A stretch of DNA of 64,000 nt from Limnomonas spitsbergensis (lineage: Eukaryota; Chlorophyta; Chlorophyceae; Chlamydomonadales). The stretch's first letter is position 1. Each line of letters opens with the position of its first letter. The notes below the pieces were generated by a model, which had not been told where the DNA came from, searched no databases, and saw only the letters and a program-made list of their open reading frames with translations. Location of the stretch: contig JAYJMM010000025.1 in assembly GCA_037349105.1 (NCBI GenBank), positions 1,240,001 through 1,304,000 of the forward strand. The letters run 5' to 3'. Both the position numbers and the translations under genes were made by a program. Positions 1 through 12,600 of this stretch are shown piece after piece.

Positions 1-191
1 CCATGACGGTGGCGATGTCCCATGCTCCTGCCCCAATGGGCCGCTTCCTTTATTCACACACGCGTTTGCGTTCCTTTAATCGTTTATTATTTGATCGCAC
101 CTTTGCGTTTATTTACTCAATATTGATTCTTTATCGCACCTACTGGCATGCGTTTATTTACTTCTTCATTTATTTGATCTTATCTTTGCAG

Positions 192-2150
192 GGAGCAGAG
201 CGCCCCCCGTGTGTTCCAGCAGCCCAGCGACAGCCGATCTGATGACCTGTCTACAGCTGGCAGCAACAACAGCCACAGGCGCCCTGCCTGCACGGACTTT
301 TCCCAGTGGAGTGACCACGATATACGGCAGTTCTTAGAGGCGCGGGGCGGGGACTACGAAGACTGCAACAGCAGAGAGCATCTGGTGAGTCATCTTCAGA
401 TCCGCTAGATCCACCAGGTCTTCTAGATCTGCCGGTTTTCAGAGGCGCAGGGCGGTGACTATGATGACTGCAACAGCATTGAGCTTTTGGCTAGTGATCA
501 TTATACCCGCTAGATCCACCATATCTGCCAGATCCGCTAGATCTGCCAGCTGTTTGTTGCAATCCAATTGACGGTGACCTGTAACGATTGCAACAGCAGA
601 GGGCATCTAGTACGTTACGCCATCTAGATCCGCTAGATCCGCCATATGCTAGATCCGCCAATCCTTTGTGGCAGGGGTTAGGGCTTACGATGATTATGGC
701 TGAGAGCATCTGGTGAGCGATCATCTACATCCGCTAGATCCACCATATCTGCTAGATCCGCTAGATTCGCAGGTTGTTAGTGGCAGAGGGCGGTCACTTT
801 CATGGAAGCTGCAGCAGATAGCTGGTATCTGGTGAGCTGTTAAGATCCGGGTCGTAATGAGGATTGGGATAATGTCAAGAATCAGGATCGGAATCAGGAT
901 TGGCATCAAGATTGGGGTCAGGCTTGGTCCCAAGGATCGGGTTACGGTATGGATTGGGACCCGGATGAGGATCAGATATCAATTGGGATCAGGATCTGGA
1001 TTCAGATTAGAATCAGGTTTTGTATCTGAATACTGGGCCTGCTAGCAGATCTAGATTAAGATCCTGAGTGGCTGCCCTCCTTCATTGTGCCGTTGAATGC
1101 TTCAGGTGGATTGGGCTTATGAGTTGTACTCTCATACTGTGCCTGCTTACAGATCTATATCCTGATATGAATTTAGATCCAGATCCTGAGTGGATGCATG
1201 CTGCCCTCCATTGTGTGCTGAATTGCTTAGGTGACCAGGCTTACAAGGTGTACTCTCATACTGTGCCTGCTTACAGATCTATATCCAGATATGAATTTAG
1301 ATCCAGATCCTGAGTGGATGCATGCTGCCCTCCATTGTGTGCTGAATTGCTTAGGTGACCAGGCTTACAAGGTGTACTCTCATACTGTGCCTGCTTACAG
1401 ATCTATATCCTGATATGAATTTAGATCCAGATCCTGAGTGGATGCATGCTGCCCTCCATTGTGTGCTGAATTGCTTAGGTGACCAGGCTTACAAGGTGTA
1501 CTCTCATACTGTGCCTGCTTACAGATCTATATCCAGATATGAATTTAGATCCAGATCCTGAGTGGATGCATGCTGCCCTCCATTGTGTGCTGAATTGCTT
1601 AGGTGACCAGGCTTACAAGGTGTACTCTCATACTGTGCCTGCTTACAGATCTATATCCAGATATGAATTTAGATCCAGATCCTGAGTGGATGCATGCTGC
1701 CCTCCATTGTGTGCTGAATTGCTTAGGTGACCAGGCTTACAAGGTGTACTCTCATACTGTGCCTGCTTACAGATCTATATCCAGATATGAATCCAGATCC
1801 AGATCCTGAGTGGATGCATGTCGTCCTCCATTGTGTGCTGAATTGCTTAGGTGGATCGAGCGTACGAGGTGGAGGCTAATACTGGGTATGATAGCAGATC
1901 TGGATCCAGATCCTGATTGGATGCCTCCCTACACTGTGTGCTGTATGCTTAGGTGGATCGAGCGTACGAGGTGGAGGCTAATACTGGGTATGATAGCAGA
2001 TCTAGATCCAGATCCTGATTGGATGCCTCCCTACACTGTGTGCTGTATGCTTAGGTGGATCGAGCTTACGAGGTGGAGGCTAATACTGGGCCTGCCAAGC
2101 CGCCTTCGGAGCAAGCGCAACAGCAGCAGCAGCAGGTCCCTGACGAAGAG
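192..2150 (+). CDS. Helicase exons 1-2: SAP/ARMET-like N-terminal segment and short polyQ
   Basis: Exon 1 (acceptor tttgcag, one-base lead-in) encodes a Ser/Asn/Gln-rich stretch. It then has [22 protein letters not shown] and REHL, continuing across the intron into [12 protein letters not shown] at the start of exon 2. The pattern W-x5-I-x2-FL-x2-RG-x4-DC-x3-x-LV-x-A is that of the small helical SAP-like domain also seen at the C terminus of MANF/ARMET proteins. Exon 2 continues with PAKPPSEQ, six Gln, and VPDEE before the donor. Exon 3 then opens with the family hallmark DPLDAFMA, so this segment belongs to the helicase by phase and order. I know of no such domain in plant RH24 or animal DDX42, so an exon-level gene-prediction error cannot be excluded. 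Confidence 0.7.
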
Positions 2151-2262
2151 GTGAATGGACACAACACTGGCTTGACTTGGGGGATGAATTGTGTGTTCCT
2201 TTGCTTGGATTGAATTGTAACAATAGGCAGCTTCGGCCTGCCAAGCCGCCTTCAGAGCAAGT

Positions 2263-2305
<43 letters not shown>

Positions 2306-3412
2306 GTCCCTGACGAGGAGGTGAATGGACACAGCACTTGCTTGCCTTGGGGGAGTAATTGTGGATAAATATTGCTTGGATTAAATCGTAATAAGAGCCA
2401 GCTTTGGCCTGCCAAACCTCCGCGACCGCTGATGTCATCGATTGTATTTGATGGTTTGGACAGATGCTATTTCACCAAAATATCAAATGTCAGGAACCTG
2501 CAGATACTGTCGTGTTGGCCGTTCCTGACATCCATCGTTCCTTTCAGCTGAAGGGGCTGTCCAAAAGTCCTGTGAGGCAGCCAACAGCTGTCATGCCTAC
2601 ATCCCAGCATCAGTCTTGTGACCCCCGAATACCTACCTGGCCACTGACACGACTCCTTTTGTAACAGCTGTTGTTGCAACAGATGTTGCTTCACTCAAAC
2701 AATTGTTTACCGTCATACAGATGAATCATTTGTGTGACCCTCTGTATGCCGTCCTGGCCAGTGTCGCTGTTGCTGTTATAACAGCTGGATGGCATACCTT
2801 CATATGGCTGGATCAGTTTTGTGTAACCCCCGAATGCCTTTGCGGCCCGTGTGGGTGCTGCTGTTGTTACTGCTGTTGTCTCATTATATAGTCTATATCA
2901 CCCTCTGGTGACAGGATGAGGAGTGTGACCCCCTGGATGCATTCCTGACCAGTGTGGCTGCTGCTGTTGCAACTGCTGTTATAACTCCTGCGGTGTCTGT
3001 TGTTGTAACTGCTGCTGTGACTGCTGTGACTGCTGTTACAATCTGACTAAAACGGCAATATTATCCTCACACCACAGGATGAGGAGTATGACCCCCTGGA
3101 TGCCTTTATGGCTAGTGTGGATGCTGAGGTGGCGGCGTCAAAGCCCACCCATAAGGCGAAACCCGCTGCCAGGCTGGCGTGTGATGAGCAGGCCGACGGT
3201 GCAGCTGAATACATGGCCGCCCGACGGTGGGTGGTCCGGCAGATTACTTAGCCTTCATCCATCCTTCCACCCAACCTGGCTTCTCGGTTCACGAGGAGCT
3301 GCTCCTGCTGCTGCTTCTGCTGCTCTGCTGCTGTTGGCCTGTTGGCACCGCCTTTCATGCGTAATCAAATTATCCATCCCTCCACCCAACCCGGCCTCTT
3401 GGCTCACGAGGA

Positions 3413-3443
<31 letters not shown>

Positions 3444-3590
3444 TGCCTCACCTCTGAGGTGTAGCTGGGATGTAGCTGATGTGTAGCTGATGTGTAGCTG
3501 AGATGTAGCAGAATATTAGCCATGCTGTGGACCCTATCGTGCTGTGCTTGATCCAGCCCTCTACCAAACCCGGGCTCTCAGGTCAAGAGG

Positions 3591-3624
<34 letters not shown>

Positions 3625-6600
3625 ACCACCCCCTACTAAGCTCAATTTATCTCTCCATAAAACCCACCCTCTCAGGTCACGTGGTGTGGCTCCTGCTGTC
3701 GCTGCCGCTGCCACCGCCTACGATTCCGATGAAGAGGTTTACGCAGCCGCTCGTGCAGTGGAGGCCGCCCAGGTGAGCAGCACCAGGGTCGAGTCTGGGT
3801 GTAGTCAGGGCCGAGTCAGGGTTTTGAGCTACGGGTGTAGGGTGTCACTGTAGACTAGGGGTGGGGGAGAGCTTGTATAATTGGGTTGCGGAGGTGAGCA
3901 GCACCAGGGTGTTATCAGGGTTTAGGCTGGGTCTGGGGTAAAGGGTTCAGGGCTTCCCCGGCTGACTCTCTGGGGTTTACACAAATTATGACAAGGGTTT
4001 TACTCAGCCGCTCAAGCAGTGGATGCCGCACAGTTGACCGACACCCGGGTCAAGTTAGGGTCTGCGGCATAGGGTGTGGGGCTTCCTTGGTGACTTTTTA
4101 GGGCGTGTACAATTTGGTTCAGGTTTTACGCAGCCGCTCCGACAGTGGATGCCGCACAGTTGATTGGCACCCGCTCAAGTCAGGGTTGACGGCAAAGGGT
4201 GTGGAGCTTTCCGGTTGACTTAAGAGAGTGTGCACTATGGGGATGAGAATTTTACGCAGCCGCTTTGATGGTGGAGGCCGCACAGGTAACCGGCATAAGA
4301 GCGCAATCAGGTTTGTGTCAGGGTCTGGGTCGGAGGGTATACCGTACTATCACGAACCAATTTTAAACCAATTTTAAAATGATTTTGAGAGAAACCAAAT
4401 TCGGGTTAAAAAAAATCTCCATGCCAATGTTGGATAAAAATAGGCCTCATTCAAGGCCAAGACATGGAACCAAAGCTAAAGAATACCAATTAGGAATGAC
4501 GGTACGGTAACCTCAAAGCTTACACCCTCATGATTCCCATGTTCCTCTCCCTCTCGTTCCTCTCCCTCCTCCCTCCAGGAGGGGGGTGCTGCAGGTGGTG
4601 AATATAAGACTGGGAGGGCAACCCTGTAGCAGTGGACCCAACTGGTGGCAATGGCAGTCGACGGGATGTGGAGGCTCTGGCCCCATGTTCCTCTCCCTCC
4701 TGTCAGCTCTCATGTTCCTCTCCCTCCTAACAGCTCTCATCTTCCTCCCCGTCATGTATCTCTCCCCCATGTTATTGTCCCTCCTTTCCTTTCTAGGAGG
4801 GGTGTGCTGCTGCTGGTGAATACGACTCGGATGACATGCCCTTGGGACTTGGGAGCGGACCCATCCTGTGGCCATGGCAGCCGGCGCGGTATCGAGGCAC
4901 TGGCTCCAGTAGATTATAGTACCCCACCTTATAAAAACTCGTATGTTCCTCCGCCCCTTGTCCCTCTCTCATGTCCGCTGCAGGAGGGGGGTGGTGCTGG
5001 TGGTGAATACGACTCGGATGACATCCCCTTGGGATCCGGGAGCGGGCCCATCCAGTGGCCATGGCGGTCGTCGAGGTGTAGAGGCTCTGGCTTCATTCAG
5101 ATTATATTACTCTCCCTCCTAAATCTCGTATGTTCCTCTGCCCCTTGTCCCTCTCTCTCGTCCACTGCAGGAGGGGGGTGGTGCTGGGGGTGAATACGAC
5201 TCAGATGACATCCCCTTGGGAGGGGACCCATCCTGTGGCCAGGACGGTCGGCGCGGTATCGAGGCACTGGCTCCAGTAGACCACTCGAAAGTGGAGTATG
5301 ATACCTTCAAGAAGGTGTTTTACGACGAGAGCCCCGAGATCTTTGCCATGGACGATAATGAGGTGAGGGGAGTGGTATCATCAGGGTATAGGCCTTGGGG
5401 ATTAGAAAGGTATACAACATGGATTCAGTGGAGGATGACACCTTTAAGGATTCAAAGTTAAATTAAGAGTTAAAAGGCAAAAGCCTGAAGATATTTGCCA
5501 TGGATGATAATGAGGTAAGGGCTGGAGAGGTGATATTTTTTGCCATGTGAGGTTGAGAGGAGCTGGCCATGTCTCACGACAGGAGCCCCACAATTATTGC
5601 CATAGACGAAATTATGTGAGGGTCTGTTATCTTATGGTGTGCCTTTTGAGGTTAATAAGAGGCACTGACCCACTTGGACCATTGGGCAGTGGAGGAAAAC
5701 ACGCAAACTAAGGAGTTTGAGGGGTGGAGGCCCTGAGATTTTTGCCATGGCTTCAATTGGGGTGAGGGGGGTGTCTTCTTCACCATGCCTTGAGGCCCTG
5801 GCCATGTAGCACCACACGGCAGTGGTAAATGACATACATAAACTGTGATTCGATGAGAGCCCCGTGATCTTCGCCATGGATGCGAATGTGCTGAAAGGGG
5901 GTGACTGGGTTTGAGTGTTTAGGGTTTAGGCTTAAGGCTTTAAGGCTTTTAGGCTTTAAGGCTTTAAGGCTTTAAGGCTTTAAGGCTTTAAGGCTTTAAG
6001 GCTTTAAGGCTTTAAGGCTTAAGGCTTAGGGCTTAGGGCTTTAAGGCTTAAGGCTTAAGGCTTAAGGCTTAAGGCTTAGGGCTTAAAGGCTTAAGGCTTA
6101 GGGCTTAAAGGCTTAAGGCTTAAAGGCTTAAGGCTTTTTGACTGCAAGTAGAGGGGAACCTGGTACGCCATTTGTTTCCCGAACCCTGAACCCTAAATTT
6201 GCTTGTGCTCCCCACGCCCTAAACCCTTAATTTGCTTGTGCTCCCCAAACCCTGAACCCTAAATTTGAGGTGGCCCTTCAAATTGGAAACAGAGGGGGAC
6301 ACAAGCAGCCACTTGGACAACTTGTGAGAGGGAAGGGAATCCTAGATTCGCAATCCCTAAGTGTAGCACTGGGTCACCTGCACAGACTGTCCCCTACAGC
6401 TGAACCCATGATCCTCCTCCCCCACACCTCCCGCTGCTGCTTTCAGGTGATTGCGTACTGCCACCAACTGAAGCTGTGTATTGCCGGATTAGACGCACCC
6501 CTTCTCCTGTTGCTGCTGTTGCTGATTCCAGGTGAATGCGTACTGCCGCCAACTGAAGCTGTGTATTGCCGGATTAGACGCACCCCTTCTCCTGTTGCTG

Positions 6601-9600
6601 CTGTTGCTGATTCCAGGTGAATGCGTACTGCCGCCAACTGAAGCTGTGTATTGCCGGATTAGACGCACCCCTTCTCCTGTTGCTGCTGTTGCTGATTCCA
6701 GGTGAATGCGTACTGCCGCCAACTGAAGCTGTGTATTGCCGGATTAGACGCACCCCTTCTCCTGTTGCTGCTGTTGCTGATTCCAGGTGAATGCCTACTT
6801 CCGCCAACTGAAGCTGTGTATTGCCGGATTAGACGCACCCCTTCTCCTGTTGCTGCTGTTGCTGATTCCAGGTGAATGCCTACTTCCGCCAACTGAAGCT
6901 GTGTATTGCCGGATTAGACGCACCCCTTCTCCTGTTGCTGCTGTTGCTGATTCCAGGTGAATGCGTACTTCCGCCAACTGAAGCTGTGTATTGCCGGATT
7001 AGACGCACCCCTTCTCCTGTTGCTGCTGTTGCTGATTCCAGGTGAATGCGTACTGCCGCCAACTGAAGCTGTGTATTGCCGGATTAGACGCACCCCTTCT
7101 CCTGTTGCTGCTGTTGCTGATTCCAGGTGAATGCCTACTTCCGCCAACTGAAGCTGTGTATTGCCGGATTAGACGCACCCCTTCTCCTGTTGCTGCTGTT
7201 GCTGATTCCAGGTGAATGCGTACTGCCGCCAACTGAAGCTGTGTATTGCCGGATTAGACGCACCCCTTCTCCTGTTGCTGCTGTTGCTGATTCCAGGTGA
7301 ATGCCTACTTCCGCCAACTGAAGCTGTGTATTGCCGGATTAGACGCACCCCTTCTCCTGTTGCTGCTGTTGCTGATTCCAGGTGAATGCCTACTGCCGCC
7401 AACTGAAGCTGTGTATTGCCGGATTAGACGCACCCCTTCTCCTGTTGCTGCTGTTGCTGATTCCAGGTGAATGCCTACTTCCGCCAACTGAAGCTGTGTA
7501 TTGCCGGATTCGACGCACGCCTTCCCCTGTTGCTGCTGTTGCTGATTCCAGGTGAATGCCTACTGCCGCCAACTGAAGCTGTGTATTGCCGGATTCGACG
7601 CACGCCTTCCCCTGTTGCTGCTGGTGTTGCCGCCAGGTGAATGCGTACCGCCGCCAGCTGGAGCTCCGTATTGCCGGATTCGACGTCCCGCGCCCGGTCA
7701 AAGCGTTTGACCAGTGCTGCTTCACCAGCGCCCTCCTGGCCACCATCGGCAAGGTGTGTTTTGACGTATGGGGCAGGAAGTACTATTGCGTGTGTGGGGG
7801 GGGTCAATTTGTCTTGCCAGACCAAAGTGTTCCACCAGTGCTGCTTCACCAGCACCCTCCTGGCCACTGTCTGCAAGGTTTGTGTGTGTTATAGGGGGGC
7901 AGGAAGTGCACTTGGGGGTGGGGAGGTAAATGTTCTAGCATGACCAAAGTGTTCCACCGGTGCTGTCTCACCAGCACCCTCCTGGCCACTGTCTGCAAGG
8001 TGTGTTTGTGTTTTAGGGGGGCAGGAAGTGCGCTTGGGGGTGGGGAGGTAAATGTTCTAGCATGACCAAAGTGTTCCACCAGTGCTGCTTCACCAGCACC
8101 CTCCTGGCCACTGTCTGCGAGGTGTGTGTGTGTTATAGGGGGGCAGGAAGTGCGCTTGGGGGTGGGGAGGTAAATGTTCTAGCATGACCAAAGTGTTCCA
8201 CCGGTGCTGTCTCACCAGCACCCTCCTGGCCACCATCAGCAAGGTTTGTTTTGATGAATGGGAGTGCGCTTGGGGGTGTATGTGTGGGGTTAGATTTATT
8301 TTGCCTGGCAAAAGAGCCCCACAAATGACCCGTGTTGTTGCCCCGCTACTCTCCTGGCCACCATCAGGAAGGTGAGGTGTGCCGTATGGGGCAAGGAAGT
8401 ATCCTTTGGGAGGAAGGTGCCTGTATTGCTCTGGTTGCTTTTCTGTTCTGTCAAATTTTAGTGTTTGACCCATGCTGCTTCACCCGCGCCCTCCTGGCCA
8501 CCATCAGCAAGGCGCGTTGTAGGGGGGCAGGAAGTCTTTTGGGGTGGGGGGAGGTGGGATTTTCTGGTCTGATTCAAGTTTCCACCAGTGCTGCTTCAAC
8601 AGGGCCCTCCTGGCCACTGTCAGCAAGGTGCGTTGTGCTGTTTGGGGCCTTGGAGAATGTGCAGTAAATGTGCAGTTTCAAAGCAGGGAAATAAAGGGAA
8701 ATGTTATCATACTCTTCCACACTTATTTCCAAGCCCCCCTTGGAGTGACGGAACTTCTAATCCCAGTTCGCCTGCTAGGCCTCTACTGACTCCCAGCCTG
8801 TGAAATCTTCATTTGTCACCGACCGCACGAGTGTACTGCATGCTGGCTATGCAAAACAAACAGCAGTGCAGTCCCCACCTATCGCCCAATTGTACTGCTG
8901 AAGGGCCATGCATACCAATGGCAGTACAGTCCCCACCAACCACCTGATTGTACTGCAGGCAGGCTATGAGAAACCAACAGCACTACAGCCCCACCAACCG
9001 CCTGCTTGTCCTGTAGGCATGCTATGAGAAACCAACAGCAGTACAGTCCCCACCTATCGCCCAATTGTACTGCTGAAGGGCCATGCAAATCAATTGCAGT
9101 ACAGTCCCTACCAACCGCCTGATTGTACTGCATGCAGGCTATGAGAAACCAACAGCGGTACAGTCCCCACTAACCGCCTCATTGTACCGCAGGCAGGCTA
9201 TGAGAAGCCAACGGCGGTACAGTCCCAGGCCCTGCCGGCTGCTCTCTCCGGGCGGGATGTGTTGGGTATTGCAAAGACCGGCAGCGGCAAGACAGCGGCA
9301 TTTGTACTGCCCATGCTGGTACACATTGCTGACCAGGTGAGATGAGGTACACAGGGGCTGTACAAATATTGCCACCATACATGGATGTGGCACGACAGAT
9401 GCATTTGTACTGCTCATGCTGGTACATATTGCCGACCAGGTAATATAAGGTTGCATCAGATGTTGCATGCTGGCTGCATGTGTACTGCCTGCGCTGGTAC
9501 ACATAACAGACAAGGAGAGCTGAGGTTGCACAAGATGGTGCGCAACGGCTGCATTTGTACTGCCTGTGCTGGCACATGTTGAAAATCAGATGAGTTGATG

Positions 9601-12600
9601 GTAGGCACCGCCAAGACCGGCAGCTTGTGTACACCCAATTCTGGTACACATTGCAGACAAGGTGAGGGTACGTTTGCCCCCGGCGGCAAGCTGGCATTTG
9701 AGAAGGAAAGAAAGCTTTGCCCTATTGGGGCGTGGTGTCTAAGGAAACGACGCAGCTTGGGGCTGTAGCCACACCCACGCCATGACCAGGAGGCAGCGAG
9801 TGAAACGCTACTTCCCTATGGCGTTTGCACATCAGGGGATGGATTATCTTTTATATAACTCACACACGAGGCCAGTGTGCCTGACAGTTGTTTTCCAACC
9901 AGCCCAGTACCCTGCCCTGCCATGAAATTGTCCATTTATGAGGACGAGGGACTCATGGGAGTGGGGCTGATTGTAGTCCTCACGCAAGATGTCTTGCCCC
10001 TGTCCACCGCCCTGTCTTATTGGGGCAGATGCGATTGGCCTGTCCACCGTCCTGCCCTCTCTGGGCAGTGGGGGGGAAATCAGTCCGGTTGAGGCTGATG
10101 TAGATGAGGGCCAAGTAAGCTTGGGGCTGAGTGTGGTTCTCACAAGAGATGGCTTGCCTCTGTCCACCGCCCTGTCTTATTGAGGCAGATGCGACGGGCC
10201 TGTCCGCGACCTGCCCTCTCTAGGCAGTGGAGGGAAAACAGTCCGGTTGAGGCTGATGTAGATGAGGGCCAAGTACCCTTGGGGCTGAGTTTGTGTTCTA
10301 CCGCAAGATGTGACTCACCTGTCAACTGCCTTGTCTTGGTCCAGCTGATATGGTTTGCCTGCCCTCTTTCGGCAGATGCAATCAGGATATCTACTGTCCT
10401 GTCCTGTTCTGTTCAGGCAGCTGAGGGTTCAGGCGGCGGACCTGTGGGGCTGATCGTGGCCCCGTTGTGAGATACGACTGACCTGTCTGTGGGCTGTGGG
10501 TGGTTGCGTTAACTTTGTGACAACAACTGACCTGCCCACTGCCCTTTACTGTTCAGGTGTCTGTTGACAAGGGCGAGGGGCCAGTGGGGCTCATCGTGGC
10601 CCCGACACGAGAGCTGGCCGAACAGATCCACAAGGAAACGCGCAAGTTCTCCAAACCCTACAGTGAGTCAAGGAGCGGTTAGCAGTTATAAACAGTTAGC
10701 GGTTATCCCATAATTAAAGGCCACAAGGAGATGTGCAACTTCTCGTAACTGTACAGTGAGTCAAAGTGCAGTTAGCAGTTACCGGTATACACGGTTGGCT
10801 GTTAGCGTTTAATTCATTAAAAAAAAATAGCAGATCCACAAGGGAGCTCGTAAGATCATCAAACCCTACAATGAAGGGGTTACAATGAAACACAGTTGGT
10901 GGTCAGCGGTCATCTTATTTTAAAGTGACAAAGATGTGTCCGTCGCTGTGGGCGGCCCCTCCCCACATCCACACAAAGTCCACACATACTCCTCCATACA
11001 ACATACTCGGCTGGACCTCCCGCTCATCCTAAAGTTTCAGTGTATCTGCCGCTTTTGGCGGCCTCTGCCACACACACACCGCACACACTCCTGCTTGGAT
11101 GCACCTCCCCTCGCATCGTCAGGTTTTCGTGTGTCCGCTGCTTTTGGCGGCCTCTCCAAGTATGAACAAGTCAAGGGCCTGAAGGCCGGTTGTGAGGTGG
11201 CTGTGTGCACTCCTGGCAGGTAAGCTATATAGGAGCAATGTAAGTGTGGAAGGTATGGGGAAGAGGCAGAAGCTGTTATGGCGGTTGTGAGGTGGCCGTG
11301 TGCACTCCTGGTAGGTAAACTATATAGGAGCAATGTAAATGTGGAAGGTATGGGGGAAGAGGCAGAAGCTGTCATGGTAGTTGTGAGGTGGCCGTGTGCA
11401 CTCCTGGTAGGTAAGCTAAATAGGAGCAATGTAAGTGTGGAAGGTATGGGGGAAGAGGCAGAAGCTATTATGGTGGTTGTGAGGTGGCCGTGTGCACTCC
11501 TGGTAGGTAAACTATATAGGAGCAATGTAAGTGTGGAAGGTATGGGGAAGAGGCAGAAGCTGTTATGGTGGTTGTGAGGTGGCCGTGTGCACTCCTGGTA
11601 GGTAAACTATATAGGAGCAATGTAAGTGTGGAAGGTATGGGGAAGAGGCAGAAGCTGTTATGGTGGTTGTGAGGTGGCCGTGTGCACTCCTTGTAGGTAA
11701 ACTATATAGGAGCAATGTAAATGTGGAAGGTATGGGGAAGAGGCAGAAGCTGTTATGGTGGTTGTGAGGTGGCCGTGTGCACTCCTGGTAGGTAAGCTAT
11801 ATAGGAGCAATGTAAGTGTGGAAGGTATGGGGAAGAGGCAGAAGCTGTTATGGTGGTTGTGAGGTGGCCGTGTGCACTCCTGGTAGGTCAGCTAAATAGG
11901 AGCAATGTAAGTGTGGAAGGTATGGGGGAAGAGGCAGAAGCTGTCATGGTATTTGTGAGGTGGCCGTGTGCACTCCTTGTAGGCAAGCTATATAGGAGCA
12001 ATGTAAGTGTGGAAGGTATGGGGGAAGTGGCTGAAGCTGTCATGGCGGTTGTGAGGTGGCCGTGTGCCCCTGTGTCAGATAAGCTGTAGAGATGCAGGGG
12101 ATGGGAGGGTGTGCGGAGGGATTGCATTTATGGACAATAGATGAGAGGCTTTAGGGGAAGAGGTAGATGTGTCTGCAGTTTTGCAGACCAGCTGTAGAGA
12201 AGCGCAGGGGATGGGAGGGTGTGCGGAGGGATTGAAGGACCTTCAGGGGCTGGGTGAATGTGAAATACGGCATCAAGGTCGCCTTTGTCGTGGCCATGTG
12301 TACAATCAGCACGTGGATATAGGGTGCGGATCAGGAGGGTAGAGCTAGGAAAAGCAGAAGAAACAACTTTTCGTGAAAGCAAGAACAAGGACACAGAGTG
12401 AGGCAAACCTACAAATTAGTTTTCGACTCCAAGCTCAAAATGGTGGTGGTCAATATCCAAGCGCATTTTGCAGATTTTGTGTCTTGTCCTGGACGTGCTG
12501 GTAATGTATGAAGAAGTGTGAATGTGGCTTTGAGTATTCCCCCTATGGAAGGATCCCCAATCTGAAATCAAAATGAAGGGATGCAACCAGGCCTGCAGGA

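Noticed and set aside
1..191. Start of the helicase gene (ORF from position 3)
   Set aside because: Sequence is AT-rich and non-conserved and ends with a good acceptor (tttgcag) at 191, so it looks like intron; the true start is upstream of the window.
2031..2438. Minus-strand ORF with poly-Cys / poly-Ala runs
   Set aside because: Antisense reading of the CAG tract of exon 2 and its copy.
4797..5100. Alternative exon 5 at 4984
   Set aside because: Contains a TAG soon after [10 protein letters not shown] and lacks the [12 protein letters not shown] segment.
7390..8473. Minus-strand ORFs of 120-133 codons
   Set aside because: Antisense readings of the exon-6 boundary arrays.
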